Assembly (NCBI RefSeq): GCF_003319175.1
Contig: NZ_QOHK01000002.1
Span: 434,001-498,000 of the forward strand
DNA: 64,000 bases
Source: Blastococcus sp. TF02-8
Lineage (GTDB): Bacteria; Actinomycetota; Actinomycetes; Mycobacteriales; Geodermatophilaceae
Direction of reading: 5' to 3'
Shown: piece by piece, positions 44,379 through 52,862 of the stretch
Layout: every line of letters starts with the position of its first letter
Numbering within the stretch: position 1 is the stretch's first letter
Program-made: the position numbers and the translations under genes
Notes under the pieces: generated by a model
The model's input: the letters and a program-made list of their open reading frames with translations, nothing else
The model's database searches: none
Told to the model about the DNA's origin: nothing

Positions 44379-44950
44379 GGAGGATCGCGGTCGCGCTGCT
44401 CGCTGGCGCCCTCCTGGCCGGGTGCTCCACCGGCTCCGACGCCGTCGACGTCAACAACGGTGGCGAGTTCCGCTTCGTCGCGGGCACCCCGCGCGGCGAG
44501 GTCATCCCCGCGGACGAGCGCGCCTCGGCGCCCGAGTTCTCCGGCACGCTCCTGGGCGGCGGGGAGTTCTCCTCGGCCGAGCTCGACGGCGAGGTCGCCG
44601 TCCTCAACTTCTGGGGCTCCTGGTGCCCGCCCTGCCGGGTGGAGACGCCGGAGTTCCAGGAGGTGTACGCGGACGTGCGCGACCAGGGTGTGGAGTTCCT
44701 CGGCATCAACGTGAAGGAGACCAGCGACCAGTTCGCGCTGGCCTTCGTCGAGAAGTTCGGCATCGAGTTCCCCTCGGTCTACGACCCCCGGGGCGAGGTG
44801 GCGCTGGCCTTCCGCGACTACCCGGCCACGGCCATCCCTTCGACCATCGTGCTGGACCGCGACGGCCGGGTGGCCGCTGTCTACACGGCCGAGGTGTCGC
44901 AGGAGGACCTGCGCGCCACCCTGGACCTGGTGCTGGCGGAGGAGACCTGA
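44375..44950 (+). CDS. TlpA/ResA-like thioredoxin lipoprotein
   Basis: A 191-residue exported thiol protein. The lipobox is LLAGC with Cys17 as the lipidated residue; the redox motif is WGSWCPPCRVE (Cys84, Cys87), and ATAIPSTIVLD holds the cis-Pro. Anchored on the outer face of the membrane, it keeps the apocytochrome c haem-binding thiols reduced, with electrons from CcdA encoded next. ATG 44375 overlaps the upstream stop. Confidence 0.9.
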   Translation: MRRIAVALLAGALLAGCSTGSDAVDVNNGGEFRFVAGTPRGEVIPADERASAPEFSGTLLGGGEFSSAELDGEVAVLNFWGSWCPPCRVETPEFQEVYADVRDQGVEFLGINVKETSDQFALAFVEKFGIEFPSVYDPRGEVALAFRDYPATAIPSTIVLDRDGRVAAVYTAEVSQEDLRATLDLVLAEET

Positions 44951-44951
44951 C

Positions 44952-45770
44952 GTGGGGGAGACCTTCGCCGAGCTCGTGACCGACGGCCCGCTGCTCGTGG
45001 CCGCGGCGGTCGCGGCGCTCGTGGGCCTGATCAGCTTCGCCTCGCCGTGCGTCCTGCCGCTCGTGCCCGGCTACCTGTCCTACGTCGCCGGGCTGGTCGG
45101 CGCCGGTGCCCGCGAGACCGTGCCCGCTCCGGTGGGTGGCGCGGGTGCGACGGCGACCGCGGTCCGGGTCGACGAGCGATCCCCGCGCGGGCGCATGGTG
45201 CTGGGCGCGGTGCTCTTCGTGCTCGGCTTCACCGCGGTCTTCGTCGCGATCAGCACCGCCTTCGGGGGCCTGGGTCGGTTGCTCCTGGTGCACAACGAGG
45301 CCATCACCCGGGTCATGGGGGTGGTCACCGTCGTCGTCGGCCTCGGCTTCCTCGGCTGGCTGCCGCTGCTGCAGCGGACCAAGCGGCTGTCGCTGCGCCC
45401 GGGTGTGGGCCTCGCCGGGGCGCCGCTCCTCGGGGTCGTCTTCGGGCTGGGCTGGACGCCCTGCCTCGGCCCGACCCTCGCCGCCGTGCAGAACCTCGCC
45501 TTCTCCGAGGCGACCGCCGGCCGGGGGGCCTTCCTCGGTCTCGCCTACTGCCTCGGGTTGGGCGTGCCGTTCGTGCTGGTGGCCCTGGGCGCGCGCTGGG
45601 CGCTGGGCGCGACGACGTTCCTGCGCAAGCACGCGCGGGCCGTCACCCGGTTCGGTGGCGTGGTGCTGGTGGTCGTCGGGCTGCTCCTGGTCACCGGGGC
45701 GTGGACCGGGATGATGGAGTGGCTGCGTTCGTGGCTGGCCGCCGGTGGGTTCCTGGAGACCTCGCTGTGA
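44952..45770 (+). CDS. ccdA: cytochrome c biogenesis thiol transporter CcdA
   Basis: A 272-residue DsbD/CcdA-type protein with six membrane segments. The redox cysteines are in SFASPCVLPLVPGYLSYVAGL and GWTPCLGPTLAAV. A polar insert (about residues 55-80) separates TM1 and TM2. CcdA passes electrons from cytoplasmic thioredoxin to the TlpA/ResA-like protein. The GTG start is 1 bp after the upstream stop, and the end overlaps resB by 4 bp. Confidence 0.93.
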   Translation: MGETFAELVTDGPLLVAAAVAALVGLISFASPCVLPLVPGYLSYVAGLVGAGARETVPAPVGGAGATATAVRVDERSPRGRMVLGAVLFVLGFTAVFVAISTAFGGLGRLLLVHNEAITRVMGVVTVVVGLGFLGWLPLLQRTKRLSLRPGVGLAGAPLLGVVFGLGWTPCLGPTLAAVQNLAFSEATAGRGAFLGLAYCLGLGVPFVLVALGARWALGATTFLRKHARAVTRFGGVVLVVVGLLLVTGAWTGMMEWLRSWLAAGGFLETSL

Positions 45771-47440
45771 GCGTCGAGGCGCCCGCCCGGCCCGACACCC
45801 CGCCGTCGCCGCCGTCGAGGCCGTCGGCGGGTCGTCGGGTGGCGGGTTTCCTGCTGCGCGCCTGGCGGCGGCTGACCGCCATGCGGACGGCGATCATCCT
45901 GCTGTTCCTGCTGGCGCTCGCCGCTGTCCCGGGCTCGCTGCTGCCGCAGCGCTCGCTCTCGCAGAACAACGTGCGCGGGTACTTCGCCGACCACCCGGAC
46001 CTCGCGCCGGTCCTGGACAAGCTCTACCTGTTCGACGTCTTCAGCTCGCCGTGGTTCGCCGCGATCTACCTGCTGCTCTTCATCTCCCTCATCGGGTGCG
46101 TGCTGCCGCGGGCCGCCGAGCACTTCCGGTCGCTGCGCACCCCGCCGCCGCCCGCGCCGCGCAACCTCCTGCGGCTGCCCGACTCCGGCTGCCTGGAGAG
46201 CCCGCTGGCGCCGGCCGCGGCCCTCGACGTCGTCGAGGAGGAGCTGCGGGTGCGCCGTTTCCGCGTGGTGCGCCGCGACGGGAGGCGCGGCTCTTTCGTC
46301 TCCGACGGGTCCAGCGGCCCTTCCGCCGCCGGGTCCAGCGGTGAGCTCTCGGCGGAGAAGGGCTACCTCAAGGAGACCGGCAACCTGCTGTTCCACCTCT
46401 CGCTGCTGGCACTGCTGCTCGGACTGGCCGGCGGCAAGCTGTGGGGCTACGAGGGCAGCATCCTGGTCACCGAGGGGCAGGGGTTCTGCAACTCCTTCCA
46501 GCAGTACGACACCTACTCCTCGGGTGCGCTCGTCGACAGCGGCGACCTCAACGACCTGTGCATCGACCTCGACCAGTTCCGCGCCGAGTACGAGGAGAAC
46601 CTCACGGCGTCCTCGTTCACCGCCGACATCCGCTACGGCGCCCCCGGGGGCGAGGAGCGGGCGACGACGATCGGGGTCAACGAGCCGCTGCGGATCGACG
46701 GCGACCGGGTCTACGTGACCGGCCACGGCTTCAGCCCGACCTTCACCGTCACCCTCCCCGACGGCACCGCGTTCACCGACGTCTCCGCGCCGTTCCTGCC
46801 CGCCGACCAGCGCACGATGGCCAGCGAGGGCGCGCTGAAGCTGCCCGACCTCGGTGCCGGCCAGGACGACCAGCTCGCGCTCGAGGGCTTCTTCGCGCCG
46901 ACCGGGCTCATGCAGGGTGGGGTGCTGACCTCGGTCGATCCGCGTCCGCTGGCGCCGCAGGTCGCGATCATCGCCTACCGCGGCTACCTCGGGCTCGACT
47001 CCGGCCTGCCCCAGTCGGTCTACTCGCTGGACGCCACCCAGATCGAGCGCGGCCGGCTGGAGCGCGTGGGCGCGGCGAACCTGTCGGTGGGGGAGTCCAT
47101 GGACCTGCCCGACGGCACCCGGGTCACCTTCAGCGGCTACAAGGAGTTCGCGGCGCTCCAGTACTCGCACGACCCCGGCCAGCTCTGGGTCCTGGGCGCC
47201 GCCATCTCGCTCCTCACCGGCCTGCTCGGGCTGCTCCTGCTGCGCCGCGAGCGGGTCTTCGCCCGGGCCGAGCCCCTCACAGGGAGCGGCGGTACCGTGC
47301 TGTCGATCGCCTCGCTCACCCGCGGCGGCGGCGAGAGCGGGCCGCGGTTCACCGCGCTGTCCGCCGATCTGCAGGAGGCGCTCACCACGGCCGCCTCGCG
47401 CACCGCACCGTCCGACCCGGAGGTCCCCCCGCGTGACTGA
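45767..47440 (+). CDS. resB: cytochrome c biogenesis protein ResB/Ccs1
   Basis: The 557-residue ResB/Ccs1 half of the System II cytochrome c synthetase. Early membrane helices (AIILLFLLALAAVPGSLLPQ and IYLLLFISLIGCVLPR) frame the family's QNNVRGYFADHPDLA region, and a large extracytoplasmic domain is followed by a final helix (WVLGAAISLLTGLLGLLLLRR). With CcsB it delivers and attaches haem to apocytochrome c. A Ser/Gly-rich linker near residue 180 shows a small internal duplication. GTG start in a GTGA overlap. Confidence 0.93.
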   Translation: MSVEAPARPDTPPSPPSRPSAGRRVAGFLLRAWRRLTAMRTAIILLFLLALAAVPGSLLPQRSLSQNNVRGYFADHPDLAPVLDKLYLFDVFSSPWFAAIYLLLFISLIGCVLPRAAEHFRSLRTPPPPAPRNLLRLPDSGCLESPLAPAAALDVVEEELRVRRFRVVRRDGRRGSFVSDGSSGPSAAGSSGELSAEKGYLKETGNLLFHLSLLALLLGLAGGKLWGYEGSILVTEGQGFCNSFQQYDTYSSGALVDSGDLNDLCIDLDQFRAEYEENLTASSFTADIRYGAPGGEERATTIGVNEPLRIDGDRVYVTGHGFSPTFTVTLPDGTAFTDVSAPFLPADQRTMASEGALKLPDLGAGQDDQLALEGFFAPTGLMQGGVLTSVDPRPLAPQVAIIAYRGYLGLDSGLPQSVYSLDATQIERGRLERVGAANLSVGESMDLPDGTRVTFSGYKEFAALQYSHDPGQLWVLGAAISLLTGLLGLLLLRRERVFARAEPLTGSGGTVLSIASLTRGGGESGPRFTALSADLQEALTTAASRTAPSDPEVPPRD

Positions 47441-48413
47441 CACCTCGATGGCCGCGCTGTCCGACACGCTCTTCTCCGTGAGCGTCGCGCTCTACTCGGT
47501 GGCCCTCGTCGCCTTCTGCGCGGAGCTGGCGTTCGGGCGTCGTAGCGGTGCCGCGCCCCGCCGGGCAGTGAGCGTGGCGGCAGCAGGCGCCACGACCGGG
47601 ACCGCCGGGGGAGGAGTGCTGCTCGCCGACCGTCCGTCGGACGACGAGGACGTCGCGACGCGGCGGAGCAACCGTTGGGGGGTCCTCGCCCTCGCGGTCA
47701 CGGTGCTGGGGGCGCTGGCGCACGCCGGCGTCCTGGTGACCCGCGGGCTGGCGGCCGACCGCCTGCCCTGGGGCAACATGTACGAGTTCGCGACGGCGGT
47801 CGTGCTCGTGGCCGTCGTCGCCTTCACCGCGTTCGCCGTCCGGTCGCCGGCGCTCCGGCACATCGGGGTGTTCGTGCTGGCGCCGGTCATCCTCGGCCTC
47901 GTCGCGATCGGTCTGGGCCTCTACACCGAGGCGGCGCCGGTCGTGGCCGCGCTGCGCTCCTACTGGCTGGCCATCCACGTGACCGCCGCCATCCTGGGCT
48001 TCGGGATCTTCCTGGTCAGCGGGATCGCCAGCATCCTCTACCTGGTGCGCTCCCGGCCCGGTGCCGAGGAGGGCACGGGCTTCGTCTCCCGCCTGCCCTC
48101 GGCCGCGGCCCTCGACCGCCTCGCGCACCGCACCGCGGTGTTCGGTTTCCCGATCTGGACCTTCGCCGTGATCGCCGGCGCCATCTGGGCCGAGGCCGCG
48201 TGGGGTCGCTTCTGGGGCTGGGACCCCAAGGAGACCTGGTCCTTCGTCGCCTGGGTCGTCTACGCCGCCTACCTGCACGCCCGCACGACCGCGGGCTGGC
48301 GTGGTCGGCCCGCGGCATGGGTCAACGTCGTCGGCCTGGTCGTGATGATCTTCAACCTGACGTTCGTCAACCTGGTGTCGACCGGGCTGCACAGCTACGC
48401 CGGCGTGAACTGA
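47433..48413 (+). CDS. ccsB: cytochrome c synthetase subunit CcsB (CcsA family)
   Basis: A 326-residue haem-handling membrane protein with about eight membrane segments. The WWD-type signature WGRFWGWDPKETWSFVAW faces the outer side and holds haem, and LPWGNMYEF and conserved His residues (AIHVTAAI, TGLHSYAG) mark the axial ligand regions. It partners ResB. The GTG start overlaps resB by 8 bp. This is the last gene of the haem-cytochrome operon before a break. Confidence 0.93.
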   Translation: MTDTSMAALSDTLFSVSVALYSVALVAFCAELAFGRRSGAAPRRAVSVAAAGATTGTAGGGVLLADRPSDDEDVATRRSNRWGVLALAVTVLGALAHAGVLVTRGLAADRLPWGNMYEFATAVVLVAVVAFTAFAVRSPALRHIGVFVLAPVILGLVAIGLGLYTEAAPVVAALRSYWLAIHVTAAILGFGIFLVSGIASILYLVRSRPGAEEGTGFVSRLPSAAALDRLAHRTAVFGFPIWTFAVIAGAIWAEAAWGRFWGWDPKETWSFVAWVVYAAYLHARTTAGWRGRPAAWVNVVGLVVMIFNLTFVNLVSTGLHSYAGVN

Positions 48414-48525
48414 GCCGTTCCCACGGGGAGGACCGCGCAGCAGCCCGGTGACCGTGTCGGTCGTGCGTGATTCGATGCCCGCATGGAACGGAAGCAGCAG
48501 GAACGGGTCGACGCCGAGGCGCGTC

Positions 48526-48804
48526 GTGGGTAGGCACACCGCGGCGGAGGACGGTTCGGCGGACCCGCTCGTGGCGGCGGCCCTCGCGCAGCGCGCGGGT
48601 GGCGCTGCCGGAGTCCACCGGGGCGAGGCCGCGGCCGATCCCCGGGAGGGCGACCTGGGCTGGCCGGCGGCCCCGCAGGCACCCGAGCCGGACGACGGCG
48701 GCAGCGTGGGCTGGCCCGGGGGCGGTTCCTCGGGCGAGGACGCGGCAGCGCCGCGGTCCGGGCGGGGCTGGCGCCGAATGTTCCGCTCGCGCGCCGCCGC
48801 CTGA
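48526..48804 (+). CDS. small hypothetical protein (92 aa)
   Basis: Unrecognised. I place the start at the GTG at 48526 because GAGG lies 6 nt upstream and the product then opens VGRHTAAEDG, an opening common among short actinobacterial proteins. Pro/Gly-rich and acidic in the middle (GWPAAPQAPEPDDGGS), it ends in an Arg-rich WRRMFRSRAA. No membrane segment. A short frame at 48483-48533 overlaps the start and may be only chance. Confidence 0.55.
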   Translation: MGRHTAAEDGSADPLVAAALAQRAGGAAGVHRGEAAADPREGDLGWPAAPQAPEPDDGGSVGWPGGGSSGEDAAAPRSGRGWRRMFRSRAAA

Positions 48805-48815
48805 GCCTGCGCAGA

Positions 48816-49034
48816 TCAGGCGGGCGAGCCGTCGTCCCGTCGCACGCGGCGGCCCAGCTCCCGCAGGAACTCCGGGTCGTCGTCGGGCGCGACCGGGCGC
48901 ACCCGGCCCTGGGTCGGACGCGGAGCCCGACGGGCCCGTCGGGCGGCCCGGGCGGGATCACCCGACACGGCCGCGGCACGCACGACCACCAGAAGGACGA
49001 CGACCGCCGCCACGAGCACCACCAGGAACACCAC
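48816..49034 (-). CDS. small single-pass membrane protein (72 aa)
   Basis: A 72-residue protein with one N-terminal membrane segment (VFLVVLVAAVVVLLVVV) and an Arg/Pro/Asp-rich cytoplasmic tail ending in FLRELGRRVRRD. Function unknown. The start is one of two adjacent GTG codons at 49034/49031, with a G-rich ribosome-site-like stretch upstream. Convergent with the preceding small gene and divergent from the Lrp-family regulator. Confidence 0.6.
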   Translation of the reverse strand: MVFLVVLVAAVVVLLVVVRAAAVSGDPARAARRARRAPRPTQGRVRPVAPDDDPEFLRELGRRVRRDDGSPA

Positions 49035-49130
49035 GGTCCCACCCCCTCGTCGGACTCCAGCGTACGTCCGCCGGGGATACTCGGGGGCGACGAGCGGCAC
49101 CGCGCTCGCGACCCGAGGACGGAGCACCCC

Positions 49131-49568
49131 ATCGACGCCGTGGACCGGCAGCTGATCGACCTGCTGCGCGCCAACGGCCGCGCCAGCTACGCCGAGCTGG
49201 CCCGGCAGGTCGGCCTCTCCTCGCCCGCCGTGCACGAGCGGGTCGGCAAGCTCGAGGGGGCCGGGGTGATCACCGGCTACCGCGCCGACGTCGACCCCTC
49301 GTCGGTGGGGCTGGACGTCACCGCGCTGATCGGCGTGATCGAGAGCGACTCGGTGGACGACACCGGCCTGGAGACCGCCATGCGCGAGGTCCAGGGGATC
49401 GAGGACTGCTGGCGGGTCGCCGGGAGCGAGGGGTACGTGCTCAAGGTACGAGTGACCGACATCCCGGCACTCGAGGCCACCGTCAACGCGTTGAACCGGA
49501 TCAGAGGGGTGGCACGCACCCGGACGACGGTCGTCCTGTCGACCAAGTGGGAGGGCCGTCATGGCTGA
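49131..49568 (+). CDS. Lrp/AsnC-family transcriptional regulator
   Basis: An Lrp/AsnC regulator: N-terminal HTH (VDRQLIDLLRANGRASYAELARQVGLSSPAVHERV in two parts) and C-terminal RAM ligand domain (GYVLKVRVTDIPALEATVNAL). The ligand is probably an amino acid. The start is unusual: GGAG at 49121-49124 with a 6-nt spacer points to ATC at 49131, which would give the family-typical opening (M)DAVDRQLID; the first standard codon is the GTG at 49140, 15 nt from the ribosome site. It overlaps the DUF4229 gene by 8 bp. Confidence 0.82.
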   Translation: MDAVDRQLIDLLRANGRASYAELARQVGLSSPAVHERVGKLEGAGVITGYRADVDPSSVGLDVTALIGVIESDSVDDTGLETAMREVQGIEDCWRVAGSEGYVLKVRVTDIPALEATVNALNRIRGVARTRTTVVLSTKWEGRHG

Positions 49569-49863
49569 GCAGCAGGCAACGACGAACGCCGGCGCGCCGG
49601 CCGCGCCGCAGAAGGTCCTGCCGTGGCTGGTGATCTACGTGGTGGGCCGGCTGGCGATCACCGCGGCCCTGGTGCTGATCCTCTGGACGGTCGGCCTGGG
49701 CAGCTTCCCCGGGCTGCTGTTCGGGCTCCTGCTGTCGATGCCCGTCGCCTACCTGCTCCTGCGGCCCTCCCGGGACCGGCTGACCGCGGCGCTGCTGGCC
49801 CGGTCCGACGCCCGCCGCGCGGCAAAGGCGGACCTGCGCAGCCGGCTCAGCGGAGGGCAGTGA
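49561..49863 (+). CDS. DUF4229 membrane protein
   Basis: A 100-residue protein with two membrane segments (LVIYVVGRLAITAALVLILW and LLFGLLLSMPVAYLLL) and a basic C-terminal tail (SDARRAAKADLRSRL). DUF4229 is of unknown function and often neighbours menaquinone genes in Actinobacteria. It overlaps the Lrp-family gene by 8 bp and converges with menA. Confidence 0.82.
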   Translation: MAEQQATTNAGAPAAPQKVLPWLVIYVVGRLAITAALVLILWTVGLGSFPGLLFGLLLSMPVAYLLLRPSRDRLTAALLARSDARRAAKADLRSRLSGGQ

Positions 49864-49869
49864 GCCCGC

Positions 49870-50739
49870 TCAGCTGAGGGCGAGCCCCGCGCCGAGCAGC
49901 ACGCCGGTGGCCAGGGTGACCTGCCCGGTCGCCTGCAGCGCGGCGATCAGCGCCGGGCCGTGGGCACCGGACAGCACGATCCGCGCCGGCTGCACGGCCA
50001 GCGGTGCGGCGAGCAACCCCAGCAGCGCCCAGGGGTGGGCGACACCGACGCCCGCGACGACCGCGAAGGCGACGACGAACAGGCCGGCGAACAGCCGCCG
50101 GGTCGGGCGGTCGCCGAGCAGCACGGCGAGCGTCCGCTTCCCCACCTCGGCGTCGCCGGCGAGGTCGCGCAGGTTGTTGACCACCAGGATCGCCACGATC
50201 AGCAGCCCGACCGGCACGGCGACGGCGAACGCCAGCCCCTCGACGGTGCGGGTCTGCGCGTAGGTGGTGCCCACGACGGCGACCAGCCCGAAGAACACGA
50301 AGACGAAGACCTCGCCCAACGCCCGGTAGCCGTAGGGCAGCGGCCCCCCGGTGTAGGTCCAGGCCGCGGCGATGCAGGCCGCGCCCACCGCGACCAGCCA
50401 CCAGGACGACAGCGCGGCGAGGGCCAGCCCGGCGACCCCGGCGACGGCGAAGGAGAGCAGCGCCGCTCCGAGGACCTGCCGGGGAGTGGCCGCGCCGGAG
50501 CCCACGAGACGCATCGGCCCGACCCGGTCGGCGTCGGTGCCGCGCGTGCCGTCGGAGTAGTCGTTGGCGTAGTTGACCGCCACCTGCAGGGCGAGCGCCA
50601 CCAGCAGCGCCAGCAGCGCCGGGCCGAGCCGGAACCCGTCGAGGGCGACGGCTGCGCCGGTGCCGACGAGCACCGGGGCGACGGCTGCGGGCAGGGTGCG
50701 CGGGCGCGCGCCGGCCAGCCACTGGGCGGGGGTGGCCAT
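49870..50739 (-). CDS. menA: 1,4-dihydroxy-2-naphthoate polyprenyltransferase MenA
   Basis: MenA attaches the polyprenyl tail to 1,4-dihydroxy-2-naphthoate at the membrane. The 289-residue UbiA-superfamily protein has about eight membrane segments, the first Asp motif NYANDYSDGTRGTDADR and the second NNLRDLAGDAEVGK (both prenyl-diphosphate binding). ATG 50739 has GGAGG upstream and forms an ATGA overlap with the end of menE. Confidence 0.94.
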   Translation of the reverse strand: MATPAQWLAGARPRTLPAAVAPVLVGTGAAVALDGFRLGPALLALLVALALQVAVNYANDYSDGTRGTDADRVGPMRLVGSGAATPRQVLGAALLSFAVAGVAGLALAALSSWWLVAVGAACIAAAWTYTGGPLPYGYRALGEVFVFVFFGLVAVVGTTYAQTRTVEGLAFAVAVPVGLLIVAILVVNNLRDLAGDAEVGKRTLAVLLGDRPTRRLFAGLFVVAFAVVAGVGVAHPWALLGLLAAPLAVQPARIVLSGAHGPALIAALQATGQVTLATGVLLGAGLALS

Positions 50740-51854
50740 CAGACCTCCGGGATCAGGGCCGCGACGGCGCGGCGGTCGGGCTTGCCGGTGTGCAGGGTGG
50801 GCACGCCGTCGATCAGGTGCAGCTCCCGCGGCGCGGCGGGGGCGCCGAGCCGCTCGGCCACCCAGGGGCGCAGGTCGGCCAGCAGCGGCGTGGCGCCGGC
50901 CGCCGGGACGACCGCGGCCACGACCCGCTGCCCCCACTCGGGATCGGGGCGGCCGAGGACGACGGCGTCGGCGACCGCGGGGTGCTCGCGCAGGGCCGCC
51001 TCGACCGCGGCCGGGGCGACGTTCACCCCGCCGGAGATCACGACGTCGTCGAGCCGGCCGAGCACGGTGAGCCGACCGTCGTCGAGCACGCCCGCGTCAC
51101 GGGTGCGGAACCAGCCGTCGGCGAAGGCGGCGGCGGTGCCCTCGGGATCGCGCCGGTACCCGTGCGCGAGCACCGGGCCGGCCAGCTCGATGCCGTCGGT
51201 CACGCGGACGCCGACACCGTCGAGGGGCACGCCGTCGTAGACGCAGCCGCCGGCGGTCTCGGTCATCCCGTAGGTGGTGACGACGGCGACGCCCTCGGCA
51301 CGGGCACGGTCGAGCAGCGCGGGATCGGTGGCTGCGCCACCGACCAGCACCGCGTCGAAGGCGCGGAGCGCGTCCGGCTCGGCGTCGAGGAAGCGGCGCA
51401 GCTGGGTCGGGACCAGAGAGGTGTAGAGGCGGTCGCCGGCCGGCATGCGGGCGACCGCGGAGGCCAGGGCCTCGCCGTCGGTGAGCCGGGTGGCGGGGCG
51501 GCCGGCGAGCAGGGCGCGGGAGAGCACCTGCAGCCCGGCGATCGCGGAGACCGGCAGGGCGAGCAGCCAGCTGCCGGGGCCGCCGATCCGGTCGAGGGCC
51601 GCGGTACCGGAGGCGCGCAAGGCGGCCGCCGACAGCAGCACGCCGCGGCCGCAGCCGGTGGAGCCGGAGGTGACGACGACGAGATCGGTGCCCGGCTCCA
51701 GCGGCTCGTCGGGACGCAGGGCCGCGCGGGCGGCGTCGAGGACGGCGGAGGGCCCCGAGGGGAGGACGGCCAGCGGGCGGTCGCCGTCCAGGGCGGCGCG
51801 GACGTCGTCGTCGGAGAGCTCGGCCGCGGGCACGAGGGTGAGGTGCCGAGCCAC
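50739..51854 (-). CDS. menE: o-succinylbenzoate-CoA ligase MenE
   Basis: MenE activates o-succinylbenzoate to its CoA thioester. The 371-residue ANL enzyme has VVVTSGSTGCGRGVLLS, TYGMTETAGGCVYDG, DDVVISGGVNVAPAAVE and the catalytic Lys in LHTGKPDRRAV. It lacks the first 100 residues of Bacillus-type MenE, the usual short actinobacterial form. It is divergent from menC across 39 bp and coupled to menA. Confidence 0.92.
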   Translation of the reverse strand: MARHLTLVPAAELSDDDVRAALDGDRPLAVLPSGPSAVLDAARAALRPDEPLEPGTDLVVVTSGSTGCGRGVLLSAAALRASGTAALDRIGGPGSWLLALPVSAIAGLQVLSRALLAGRPATRLTDGEALASAVARMPAGDRLYTSLVPTQLRRFLDAEPDALRAFDAVLVGGAATDPALLDRARAEGVAVVTTYGMTETAGGCVYDGVPLDGVGVRVTDGIELAGPVLAHGYRRDPEGTAAAFADGWFRTRDAGVLDDGRLTVLGRLDDVVISGGVNVAPAAVEAALREHPAVADAVVLGRPDPEWGQRVVAAVVPAAGATPLLADLRPWVAERLGAPAAPRELHLIDGVPTLHTGKPDRRAVAALIPEV

Positions 51855-51880
51855 GAGGGATCAGGGTAGGCCCCGCCGAA

Positions 51881-51886
51881 TACGCT
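51881..51886 (+). promoter_or_regulatory. -10 element (TACGCT) of the leaderless menC promoter
   Basis: TACGCT ends 7 nt before the GTG at 51894. The 39-bp gap to divergent menE leaves little room for a leader on either side. Confidence 0.5.
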
Positions 51887-51893
51887 GATCACC

Positions 51894-52862
51894 GTGACCG
51901 CCGCCCCCGCACCCGCGCTCCCGGCCGGGATCACCGAGGTGGCGGTCTACGAGGTGCCGCTGCGCACCCGCTTCCGCGGCATCGACGTCCGCGACGGGGT
52001 GCTGTTGCGTGGGCCCGCGGGCTGGGGCGAGTTCTCCCCGTTCTGGGACTACGACGCCGCCGAGAGCCGCCGCTGGTGGGCCGCCGCGGTCGAGGCCACC
52101 ACCGAAGGCTGGCCCGCGCCGGTGCGCCACTCGGTGCCGGTGAACGTGACCGTGCCGGCGGTCGGGGCCGAGCGGGCGCACGCGATCGTGGCGGCGTCGG
52201 GCTGCCGGACCGCGAAGGTCAAGGTCGCCGAGCCGGGGCAGTCGGCTGCCGAGGACCTGGCCCGGGTCGAGGCCGTGCGGGCAGCATTGGGGCCGGGCGG
52301 CGCGATCCGGGTGGATGCCAACGCCGCCTGGGACGTCGACACCGCGGCCGCGCGGATCCGGTCGCTGGACGCCGCGGTGGGCCTGGAGTACGTCGAGCAG
52401 CCGTGCGCGACGCTCGAGGAGCTGGCCGCGCTGCGCCGCCGCATCGACGTGCGGATCGCGGTCGACGAGGGGGTCCGGCGGTCGGCCGACCCGCTGCGGG
52501 TGGACCTGCGGGAGGCCGGCGACGTCGTGGTCCTCAAGGTGCAGCCGCTGGGCGGGGTGCGGGCGGCGCTGCGGGTCGCCGAGGCGCACGGGCTGCCGTG
52601 CGTCGTCTCCTCGGCGCTGGAGTCCTCGGTCGGCATCGCGGCCGGGGTCGCGCTGGCCGCCGCGCTGCCCGAGCTGCCGTTCGCCTGCGGGCTGGCCACG
52701 GTCGCGCTGTTCACCGGCGACGTGTCGTCGTCCCCGCTGCTGCCGGTCGACGGCGCGCTGCCGGTGGTCCGCCCCGAGCCCGACCGGCTGGCGGCGCTCG
52801 CCGCTCCCGAGGGCACCGCCGCCCGCTGGCGGTCCCGGATCGACGAGGTGCTCGCCGCGTGA
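51894..52862 (+). CDS. menC: o-succinylbenzoate synthase MenC
   Basis: MenC dehydrates SHCHC to o-succinylbenzoate. The 322-residue enolase-superfamily protein has the catalytic Lys in AKVKVAE, the metal Asp in RVDANAAWD, Glu in EYVEQPCAT, Asp in AVDEGVRR and the second Lys in VVLKVQPLGG. Overlaps menD by 4 bp. Confidence 0.93.
   Translation: MTAAPAPALPAGITEVAVYEVPLRTRFRGIDVRDGVLLRGPAGWGEFSPFWDYDAAESRRWWAAAVEATTEGWPAPVRHSVPVNVTVPAVGAERAHAIVAASGCRTAKVKVAEPGQSAAEDLARVEAVRAALGPGGAIRVDANAAWDVDTAAARIRSLDAAVGLEYVEQPCATLEELAALRRRIDVRIAVDEGVRRSADPLRVDLREAGDVVVLKVQPLGGVRAALRVAEAHGLPCVVSSALESSVGIAAGVALAAALPELPFACGLATVALFTGDVSSSPLLPVDGALPVVRPEPDRLAALAAPEGTAARWRSRIDEVLAA

Noticed and set aside
48483-48533. 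16-codon frame overlapping the start of the 92-aa gene
   Set aside because: It has no good ribosome site of its own and no recognisable product; probably chance.
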